A stretch of 64,000 nucleotides of DNA, from positions 205,019 through 269,018 of the forward strand of contig RQTK01000705.1 in NCBI GenBank assembly GCA_003991915.1, read 5' to 3'. Under the pieces are notes generated by a model. It saw nothing but the letters and a program-made list of their open reading frames with translations, made no database searches and had not been told where the DNA came from. Origin of the DNA: Elysia chlorotica. Taxonomy: Eukaryota; Mollusca; Gastropoda; Plakobranchidae. The translations under genes and the position numbers were made by a program. Position 1 is the first letter of the stretch, and every line of letters starts with the position of its first letter. Positions 54,712 through 64,000 of the stretch are shown here, one piece after another.

Positions 54712-55040
54712 CAGCTCTATGAGTCGATCTGAGATTTATTGCGTTAGTCTAAAAGTTGATCTGAGATCCATTGCGTTAGTCTAAAAGTTGATCTGAGATC
54801 CATTGCGTTAGTCTAAAAGTTGATCTGAGATCCATTGCGTTAGTCTAAAAGTTGATCTGAGATCCATTGCGTTAGTCTAAAAGTTGATCTGAGATCCATT
54901 GCGTTAGTCTAAAAGTTGATCTGAGATCCATTGCGTTAGTCTAAAAGTTGATCTGAGATCCATTGCGTTAGTCTAAAAGTTGATCTGAGATCCTTTGCGT
55001 TAGTCTAAAAGTTGATCTGAGATCCTTTCCGTTAGTCTAA
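54712..55040. repeat. Minisatellite, 32-bp unit, about 10 copies, in the AGTPBP1 3'UTR
   Basis: The unit is ttgatctgagatccattgcg plus ttagtctaaaag. The final unit changes gtctaaaag to gtctaaataaa, creating the AATAAA at 55040-55045. It lies about 480 nt after the stop codon. Confidence 0.93.
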
Positions 55041-55045
55041 ATAAA
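55040..55045 (+). promoter_or_regulatory. AGTPBP1: Candidate AGTPBP1 poly(A) signal
   Basis: First AATAAA after the stop codon, followed within 30 nt by a TG/T-rich stretch (tgtgtatgattgatattgtt) that could be the downstream element. A second AATAAA lies at 55389-55394. Confidence 0.55.
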
Positions 55046-55049
55046 TGTG

Positions 55050-58000
55050 TATGATTGATATTGTTATCACATGTGGTTGTTTTATGACACTCTGCTAACA
55101 AATGCTGACAGTTATGCTATTTAGTTACTTAGGTACCATCTTGTGCTAACCCCAGTGTGTTTATTGAAAAAGGAAGAGACAGGATTTACTATTTTGAGCA
55201 TTGAGATTAGGCACTCAAGCTAAGGCAAGATGCTTACAATAAGATTGATATGTATAGAGATCATAATTCTTTCTTTATTATGTTATAATTTTGACCATTT
55301 GTTGTTTTTAGTTGTTTTTTCCATATTCCTGACTGCCCATATTTTCATTATAAATTAACTACTGGGTACGGTGACCGTGTTACTATTGAATAAAAATGAT
55401 AGAATATTAAGTCTATTGTTTAAACGTGACAAATTATGCTGATGATAAAAAAAATCAGTCATTTGTTTTGGATTATTTACATGATTTCCTTATGTCATGT
55501 CATTTCTATTTCTTTACCATCTCTTCTTACTTTTTTCACTTTCATAAGTGGAAAGGACAAGTTCTTTGTTCTTTGCATTCACAAATTGTTAATCCCAAGT
55601 AAGGGAATTATGTTTTGTGTCTTCATTTCGAACCTTGATGTTGTTACTGCTGTTGATATTCATACTTCACCAGCAAGAAGACAAACTACTTTAGATCAAA
55701 CTTGTCATCAAAAATTCTGGGGCGGCTGTCAAATAAGTTGTCCACTTTAGGTTTTTTCATCATTATGAGGTATTGCATTAAATAGAATTAAGTTTGCCAA
55801 GTTGTCCAGTTTGGGTTTTTTCATCAGTATGAAGTATTGCATTAAATAGAATTAAGTTTGGCTCAGACCTGCTCAGGTTACTGTTGACACCTTAAATCGA
55901 ATCGGCTGAATATTTGCACATCTCAGGAAATCTTTAGGACTGGATACTGCAAATAAAGAGGTGTGTGTGTGTGTGTCGGGATTTATGCCCCAAGCTATAC
56001 AGGTGCACAGTACGTGTATGATCCTCCTTATGCTGAGACACAGAAAACAATATATAGATGTCAGTTAGTTTGAGGCTAAATATGTGAATATGTTTGCCCT
56101 TACGCACAAAGAGTATTAAAATGGTCGCATGGGATTCAAAAGTCATTTGCATATTTTTTTACCACAGTTCCCACACCGCAGCATTTTTTTTATTATTTTG
56201 AATCAGAGATATTTACTTTTTTCCAGCGTACTATATTTGTACTGAGGTTTTAGTTCTCAAGATACCATATTTGTTACAGTTCACATGCAGGTTATTCTTA
56301 TTATTACAGAACAATGTACCACTAGTCGTATGTCCGATTTTTTGTTGTTTTGTTTGTTGATATTTTTGTTATAACTGACATTGGAATGTGATATTTCAAC
56401 ATTAACTGAAATTATATATAAAGTATAGCCGTTGTGGTGCTATTTGATAACATATAATGGACCTAAAGTGCCTGATAATGTATTTTTTAATTTATCTATT
56501 TTGTTTGTAATGGTATTACCACTGGCCTTTAAAGATGTTTGGGCACCTATAATTTTATTAGTATAATTTCTTTTTGCACACACAAATGTTTTAAGGTTGC
56601 AAAGTGAGGATTCAGCACACATTTTTTGGGAAGTTTATCTTTAAAAGTAAATTCTTTGTGTGATTGAGCTTTCAGCATTGGGCCCCGTCTGTCCAAGTCT
56701 TTCTGTAGAAGTAACTGCATCCTCACTCTGTCCCTTATGACCATCATCATACACCCATGTAAAAAAAAGCTTTTGATTGATAATGCCAGCGACATAACTA
56801 CTGCCAAAATATAAAACTGATAAGTAATGGTAATATACTGAAGTTTTGTTTGTTTGTTTCCTTTTGTTGTTTTTTTGGTCTTTTGTTGAGGTTGTTTTTT
56901 TTTTTCTGGTTTGTCTTGTCGAACATTCAGCAAAGTTACCTCTTGCAATTCTTAGCACCCTTTAACATGCATGCATAACTTCAGGATTTTGTTTCCTCAC
57001 CGTAGTGAGTATCTTATAATAGACGGCGTTAACTGTTGATACACAGAGTAGTCGAAGTCTGTGATACTTAAGAAAATTAACCTAATACTGAAATGCTAGA
57101 GATCAAATGCTGTTTGTTTGCTGCAAAGAAGTGAAGGAATGCTTATCTTAATTTAAAAGTGCGTTTTGTAACACAAAGGGACCATCTGCGGACCTTGACG
57201 CTACAGCCATATCTCAGGGATAGAGTTTTAGCCTGCTGTATACACGGCAATCAGTTCTCTCACAGACGTCACGACGATTTGATCTGCCGGCAGGATTGTT
57301 ATTCATTTACTAGTAGAGAAAAGTGTCTGTATATAGGTTATGTAACATAAAACAACTCAATAAATCTCATGCTTGACCTTGTTTGCCTTCAAGTTACAAT
57401 TATTCATTGTGAAACATTACAACTGGGCCCCTCTTCCTTTTTTTCATATTTATATTGTGCCTCATGCTTTGCTATCTTGTTACATATTTCAATATAGAAT
57501 ACATGTATATATAATTGTGTCGTTATTTTATTTCTTTTTTTTTGGGGGAGTTAAAGATTATTTACTTTTTCTTTTAAAAATAATGCGTACAATGTTGTTG
57601 AATGTGGAATATTCCATGCGAAACAGAGAACAAAGATATAGGTCTTTGCAGATTTTTTTAAACATCTACAATACAGACTTTTTTTTTCCTCGAACAAGCC
57701 TTTTAAGTGTCTCTTACATGTTGTCATTAAAATGCAAAAATGCTTCAAAATGCTGGACAGTTTTTACAAACTTTTGTTGATTTTTTTCTTCCTACACAAG
57801 TGCTGACAAGTTTTGTTTGTGGATTATAAAATGTGAAGCTGCTAAATTTTTGCAGACTTACTCCATCATCAGAGTGTATCTAGCGAGAACCTGTGTTGGA
57901 ACGTGACTCAGAGCCTGATGTTCTAGCGATTTTTATCTCTAATCAATGTACACATGCCTGTGCACCCTCTGCGCAAGTGACAAATGTATCAATTGTCGAC

Positions 58001-58940
58001 TTCTCTTCTGTAGCTATGTAACATTCAACCCTGATTCTAATGGCAATGGCTATCTTTAGGTATAACAATGTTGACAAAATAAATCAAAAAACAAAGTGCA
58101 AGCACGACTCTACTAGTTTTATAGAGCTCTCAACAAATGTGCTAATTCTGTGCAAGTGCGACGAGAAACTTTTGGATTGGAGAATAGTTAATATGCAGAT
58201 TTTTTTTTCCATGTTTCTGTGCACTTTATATGAGAAAACAAAGTTGTTATGCAAAAAGTACAAGCATGGCTATAGCTAAATTTTTCCTTAGGTTTACCAG
58301 AACCCCAGTTGTGGTATGGATAAGTCAGAAGTTTGAGTCAACAGTCAGAAGCACCTCATTGGGAATGCAGTTTTTCATATCTTTTATCTTTTGTATTTAT
58401 TGCTTATCAGAAACAATTTTTTTTTTTATAAAATTTGAAATTTTTACAATTATTCTTTATGGTGTATTGCACACACACAAAAAAAGAAAAGAATAAATAA
58501 TTTTTTGACAAATTTGTGTTTGGGTGAAAAATAATTATTGTGTTTGTTCTATTTGTAGATTTATTCTAAATTATGGAGCTGGCATGACAATGGATGAAAT
58601 GTTGAGAATCTTGAAAAGTGCATACTTAGTAGAACATTGTTCAAATTTCAATTTGTAGTTTCAAAGAAGCGTGAACCACACCCTATTTTGTTGTAATACA
58701 ATGGTTAGGGCTAAACTGTGTTCACTCCAAATGTTAGGCTGGATGATGCAAATGTTTTAGTTCCAACAAGGGACAAGTCATGGGGAAAATAGCAAATAAC
58801 TAACGAGAATTGGCAGTTCGAAAATATAATTAAACCAAAAATAGCAACTAATGATATATACCTGGGAAAATACTCAGCAACACTAGCTAAGACTAGATTG
58901 TTTATTTAAGACAGTCTGAGCTCTAGAAAATCACTTACAT
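55050..58940. other. Intergenic region after AGTPBP1, no gene recognised
   Basis: AT-rich DNA with scattered AATAAA motifs (55389, about 55950, 57358). A roughly 62-bp direct duplication at 55737-55862 shares ggttttttcatcagtatgaa and attgcattaaatagaattaa. No frame with recognisable similarity was found. Confidence 0.55.
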
Positions 58941-58969
58941 GATAGCTATGTGCGACGATGACACAACAA

Positions 58970-59635
58970 TGATGGTCTAACGACAGTATAAAGATAACGC
59001 TTGCAAGCAAGGGTGAAGCGTACGGTCACAAGGGCGACCACCACGGTAAAGCTGACGATCAACGACAGGGTGGACAGGCTGACTACAGACGGTGAAGAAA
59101 AGGCAGCCTGGCAAACGTAATGAACGGCGTCTCGACAGCAGCTCGAGGAAAGACAGCCTGACAAACGTAATGAACAGCGTCTACAGGCTGACTACAGACG
59201 GTGAAGAAAAGGCAGCCTGAGACTGCCTGACAAACGTAATGAACAGCGTCTCAGCAGCAGCTCATAGATCGCTCAAGGACACGAGGTTTGCGTGCAGCGA
59301 CAGTTCTTGCCCAGGTCGGAATGAGGTTGAGGTTCCCAACTAATAATTATATAATTGAAGATAATAGCAATGGCAAAAGACATAGGCCCTACAGCTCAGC
59401 AGCTTACTGGGTAGAGACGAGACTCACCTCTCAAAGGTACGAAACTAGTTTACATTTCGCCGCTCCAGGGCACCAATACTTCACAAATTACACTAGACTT
59501 AGGGATACAGAGAAACCCACCGACACGTCGTTATTCACGGCCTGCGAAAATATAAAACTTGTAACTCTTGTACAGAAAGTAACGCGAATTAACTGCAGAC
59601 AGCTCCTACCTCGGTTCCGGCTATAAGACGACTAA
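58970..59635. repeat. Unclassified repeat-rich segment with internal duplications
   Basis: Copies of caaacgtaatgaacagcgtc occur three times, and of ggctgactacagacggtgaa twice, within 300 bp. The segment continues into GC-richer DNA up to 59635 and then an (AAT)n tract. The composition differs from the flanks and suggests an old transposable element, but no domain is readable. The open frame at 59288-59626 shows no recognised feature. Confidence 0.4.
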
Positions 59636-59636
59636 C

Positions 59637-59639
<3 letters not shown>

Positions 59640-59692
<53 letters not shown>

Positions 59693-59695
59693 TAT
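59640..59695. repeat. Microsatellite (AAT)n
   Basis: About 18 AAT triplets at the end of the repeat-rich segment. Confidence 0.95.
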
Positions 59696-59777
59696 AGAAT
59701 TGTCATATTATAAATTTGCATTTAAACTGTAAAAAGTGGTATTAAATTGGGAAATATATATAATCTCTTAATTTGTC

Positions 59778-59862
59778 GGCTACTTCTCCCCAACCCATGG
59801 CTACTTCTCCCCGACCTATGGCTACTTCTCCCCATAAGCGGGCTACTCCTCCCCATTAGACA
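59778..59862. repeat. Short tandem repeat, 21-22 bp, 4 copies
   Basis: Copies of ggctacttctccccaaccca with substitutions. A related sequence, gggctagttctacccactct, lies at 60029-60048. Confidence 0.85.
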
Positions 59863-60059
59863 TGGCTGTATGATATCATATATATTTAAGAAACTTGGTG
59901 TCTAATTGTTTTGCAATAGTTAAACTTTCTGAAAACGAGTAATAAAGCTATTATAAAAACTAAATTTTGTTTGGCTATCTTCTTTACTTTTTTTATTATG
60001 AATTTTAAAAAAAAATATTTGACGCGGTGGGCTAGTTCTACCCACTCTCCCCTACAGTG

Positions 60060-61290
60060 TTATAACGATGATGGTAGGGGTGAGGATGAAAATGGTGATC
60101 ATGACTAAAAAAAAAAAAAAAAGATGATGATGATTAAAATGAGGAGGAGATGGCGGAGAATATAATTAAATTAATGGAATGGAAACGATTTAACAGATTT
60201 TGTTTAATCTATTACCCTGTAATTCTACCCTTGGGGTATTGTCCTTGTTTTTGTATTTGTTTTTTTGTTTCTTGCTTTTATGTACCTGGAACTCCAATGA
60301 TTAGTTTTTTTCACTATAGACGTCGGAAAAACACAGTCTGGGCAATAAATAGATATCGGGGAAACCATGTCTCTAAAGTAGAAATTTATTGATAGCTTCC
60401 ACTGCGCGCTTTAGTGTAACCGAAGTCGTTAGTCTCGTTACCTCTTCTTTGTAACGGCGTAACTGCGACGTACATGAGTGATAACTCGAAATGTGTGTGA
60501 AAATATTTCGAAATAACTTACCTTGCATCCGGGCAATGTTGAAATATCACCAATGGTTTTCAGAGGCAGAAAATTATTATGGGATAAGCTAGCTTGCCAT
60601 GTTGTATTTTGTTTTATCATAAAGACACTTAAAAAGTATTTTGGGTTACAAGTTATAAGTACGACTCAAGCAAAATAAAAACGAATGGTGATATTTTGTT
60701 TCCAATTGATGTTAATGCATAATCAAATATTTGTTTTCATGCCATACTATTTCATAGTCATTAAAGTCATTTCTGCAGCTGTCATTTGCTAAAGCCCCAA
60801 TGCCGCAAGTCATTTCTAAATAAATAATTTCTAAAATATTGTCTCTTTTCTATAATAAGAAAGATTTAAAAAAGCATGCAAAATTAAGTTAAAGCAAAAA
60901 AAAATAATTAAAAATGCAGATTGATGCCTTGATCAATAGATCGAAATAGATAGAAATTTGATCAAAATATTATGCCACATAGTTAAAATAAGTTAAACTA
61001 TTATGTTTTATAATCGTGTAAAAAATCCTGGCAACCAACTCGTTGTTTATGTTTTCCCCTTTTCCATCAGGATGAATGCCCGTGTTCCTCCAACACAGAT
61101 GCTGTTAAGCCCGTAGATCCAGTGTTATTGAACATATATTGCAGACCAAATGGAGAACTCTCTTTAGAATCAATTGCATACCATGAGCAAATTTCAATAA
61201 TAAATACGAAACATTCAATCTTTGTTTTAGATAATATCAAATCTACATAGCTTTGTCAAAATTCGCAGGTTGTTTTTGGCCTGCTCATTT
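60060..61290. other. Upstream region of the NEDD4-like gene, no gene recognised
   Basis: AT-rich DNA with a GAT/GA-rich patch (60061-60150). An acceptor-like attcgcag at 61261-61268 precedes the first coding exon by about 30 nt, so further 5'UTR exons may lie in this region. Promoter elements could not be assigned. Confidence 0.45.
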
Positions 61291-61299
61291 CATTGAAGG

Positions 61300-64000
61300 A
61301 TGTCAATGGAAGCCGAGACAATTATCTATGGTCTACCTCTTACAGAGGTAAACATTGGTTATTTAGATCTTATCTAGATCTAGATCAAGTGTTTACATCT
61401 TAATACGGAAAATGTTAAACGTCGGGCCCAAAATTATTAGATCTAGATCTAGTAGCCTATATTCATAATAAGATATTGCTAACTATTTTACATCTAGACT
61501 CTATTTTTTAAGATAATTTTCGTATCTGGATCTAGATCTACTGTTGTATTGATAAATCAAAAGTAAAACACAAACCCTCCCCATTGTTGATATTAAAGCA
61601 TCTTACGATATTGATTCTAGATCTAATCAACAGCCAACATTATGATGCTCATAATTCTTAGACTGTAGAAGTAAATATATATTGAAGTATATTTCCAGCG
61701 CCACTGTGTGGGCAATGATTTCTAAATTAATTTTGCGAACGATTCTCTAGGAAGTAGACGAAAGATTATTAGATCTAACTTCTCTCCTTAACACTTAATG
61801 GTCTTACTTTATAATTGGTATAAAAAACATGTAAAACTGTCCAAATTTATTTTTTTCAATTTCAACAATAATTTAAACAATTGTTATTGTGATATAGCAA
61901 TAAAAACATAAATATATATGTATAGAAACTACATTTCAATTCTCTGTAAAGTATCAACACCCAAATTTTGACACAGGTAAATAATAGTTAGCTGATAAGC
62001 TGACAACACCCTTATTTTTCACCTAGGTTTTAGTCCCAAAGGGTCGAGTCCGCGCAAGCGCTCTGAAGTGCCGGAGTATGAAGAAAAAAAAGGAGTAAAC
62101 AAAAAAACACTAAAATATTTACTGAAACACAGAAATTAGCTACTGAAATTTTTGGGCCCGACGTGTAAAAGTCTCCCCCAAAATTAGAACTAAGATAATT
62201 AGTTTATGAAGTGAAACTCCTTTGTCCTGATCAGATTATATGCCTGTTGGTGCCTAGATTTAGTTATCTCTGGCATGGGTAACAAAACTAACATCATAGG
62301 AAAAACTAAGATGTGGACCAGGACTAAAATCTAGATTTAGGAGCATAGAGCTCTGAGATAGTTACGCTCTTGAGGGCAATAATTTCTGATCTAGACCAAC
62401 CACTGCATACATTTTAAAGCTCTCAGACAGTCAGAGATATGATTCTAATGTATCAGCCGCAATGCAGATTGGTGCACCAAGCTACATACACCTGTTTCTT
62501 AGCAATACCTGCTGGATCTAGAAGGGAAGCAGTGTGTTTTACAATGCTCTTAATTCTTGGTTTGGCTGGTTTATATAATATAATTTTCTTTTTCAAGTCA
62601 GTAGTTGTAGGTACAAAACGACATACTTTTTTTCCTAAATCTTCAGTGCCATTTTTAATATTTGTTACGGTACTAACCTAATCTTTTGTTCATATTTCAA
62701 TACAGGATCAGGCAGAAAATGCACAGACCAGACTCCTGCGAATCAAAGTTATTGAGGGTGTAAACTTGGCTAAAAAAGACATTTTTGGTGCCAGGTTTGA
62801 ACATTATTCAGTAAACTCTAGAAAAATCTTTAATAATTCTAAATTATGTGAGAATTTAGAGTATGTTCCGCTAAAAAAGGAGTCAATAATCTAGCTTTAC
62901 AATAATGACTGAGGTGAGGATAAGAATCAGAATGGATTTACTATAGAGAATGTGATGTAAGTTCTGGTAGTTGGGAGAGATTCATGAGTGAGCTCATCAA
63001 GAAAAATGAGTGGTGCTAATCACTGAAAAAATTCTAGTCTTTTAAAAAGGGAACTATGCACACAAGAGGAACAAAACAAATCACAAACTGACGCTGACTG
63101 TCACATCTATGCCTGCAGCATATGACCCATGTCTTCCAGCAAAGTGAAATTAAAATAACTTGATAAAATCACATCCACTATGTCAAATGTGTCGCTTTTG
63201 TCAAACATAATCAGTTGGCATATTAAAGTTCACTGTTAGGTTTCTTCAAAGTTAAATAGAACTGCAGTATTTGAATCATTCTATAATATTTATAGTTAAA
63301 GAAGTCTGTATTATATTAAACCTCTGTCTAATTGAGTTGCATTGAATCTAAAAGTAGCCCATCAGAGGGAGAAAAAGATTCATTGAGAGTTCACCTGATT
63401 AATAACCAAAATCTTGCTTTTCTGTGGCTCAAGTATAATGTTTTTATTTTTCCCCAGTGATCCCTATGTCAAAGTTTCCCTCAATGATTCAGGCACTCTT
63501 GTTGACGTAAAACAGACATCAATTGTCAGAAAGGTGAGAAAAGAAGGGACAAGATTTTGTTACGCCTTAAGTAAAAAAAAAAAAAAAAAACATAATTTAG
63601 AAGAATTTTTATTTATAACATTACTATGATTACATTTGTTTCTTTAAATTTCTCTGAGTGCTTATCTATAGGAGATATATTCTACAGCAGAAATGTTTTG
63701 TGATACATTTTATTTTGTTTTTATAGTACAATGGAAATTTGAAATAAGAAGTAATATATATAGTGTAAACTATGGCTGACTAAATTGTGAAATTCAATTG
63801 AAGTATGAGGAGATCTTGGTCCAACATATTTGTTTTCTGGTGCTTTCACATAGCACAACTCCTATACATGGCACCTTAATTTAATGGTTCAACTTTTCCG
63901 TAAATTTACAGATTTGTATTTGATGAATTGGCAAGTCACATTTCAGAAACTTACATAGGCATGTTTTGTGAATCTAAATACTGCGCCACTTTAAGGGGAA
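61300..64000 (+). CDS. NEDD4: NEDD4-family HECT E3 ubiquitin ligase, N-terminal exons (partial)
   Basis: Coding exons 61300-61347, 62706-62794 and 63458-63533 (71 residues) join in frame with GT/AG borders; the rest lies beyond the window. The protein begins MSMEAETIIYGLPLTEDQ, then [20 protein letters not shown] and ASDPYVKVSLNDSGTLVDVK, then QTSIVRK. This is the start of the NEDD4/NEDD4L C2 domain (family pattern [29 protein letters not shown].K), a calcium- and lipid-binding module that targets the ligase to membranes. The DPYVK aspartate is one of the usual calcium ligands. WW and HECT domains are expected downstream but not seen. NEDD4 versus NEDD4L cannot be separated here. The final 470 bases are intron with nothing recognised. 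Confidence 0.92.

Noticed and set aside
59288..59626. 112-codon open frame in the intergenic region
   Set aside because: No recognised domain, no splice partners, and it lies in repeat-derived DNA with internal duplications. A remnant LTR was considered, but no pair of terminal repeats was found.
1..64000. tRNA or rRNA genes
   Set aside because: Only tRNA-like heads of SINEs were seen (20.5, 52.4 and perhaps 4.45 kb); none folds into a complete tRNA by inspection.

Overview
This window is animal nuclear DNA. Short GC-rich exons with GT/AG borders sit in long AT-rich introns and intergenic DNA full of minisatellites, microsatellites and decayed retroelements. The orthologues found (AP5B1, AGTPBP1/CCP1, NEDD4 family), the LINE and SINE types and the mollusc-like look of the repeats suggest a lophotrochozoan, most likely a gastropod mollusc. 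That assignment is an inference; the species cannot be read from the window.

Layout. Positions 1-2130 hold a LINE fragment and two 39-bp minisatellites. Positions 2134-23620 (minus strand) hold a complete AP5B1 gene, the beta subunit of the AP-5 vesicle adaptor: 23 coding exons and about 857 residues, close to the roughly 880 of the human protein. Positions 23640-26400 are a head-to-head intergenic or 5' region. Positions 27307-54234 (plus strand) hold a complete AGTPBP1/CCP1 gene, the cytosolic carboxypeptidase that trims polyglutamate from tubulin: 26 coding exons, about 1234 residues, all zinc ligands and the catalytic glutamate intact. Its likely 3'UTR runs to about 55.05 kb. Positions 55-61 kb are gene-poor. 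Positions 61300-64000 (plus strand) carry the first three coding exons of a NEDD4-type HECT ubiquitin ligase, covering the start of its C2 domain; the gene runs off the window. I derived exon borders by hand from frame, splice consensus and family similarity; codon phases agree across every junction in all three genes.

The most unusual signal is a pattern. There are about twenty tandem arrays with units of 8-84 bp, and most lie directly against an exon border. In many, each unit carries a copy of the signal used at that border: a 5' splice site (AP5B1 exon 7, CCP1 exons 20 and 26), a 3' splice site (AP5B1 exon 6, CCP1 exons 13 and 26), a branch-point-like or pyrimidine tract (CCP1 exons 8 and 12), a stop codon (AP5B1) or the neighbourhood of a poly(A) signal (CCP1). 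A two-copy duplication at the donor of CCP1 exon 15 looks like an early stage of the same process. In two arrays the unit is a multiple of three and open in the gene's frame.

Mobile DNA. There are fragments of RTE/CFDP2-like LINEs (endonuclease and 3' ORF end), two CR1/L2/Jockey-like reverse-transcriptase 3' ends, a pair of tRNA-derived SINEs, and at least three unclassified dispersed repeat families with two or three copies each. No RNA gene, CRISPR array or prokaryotic feature was seen.
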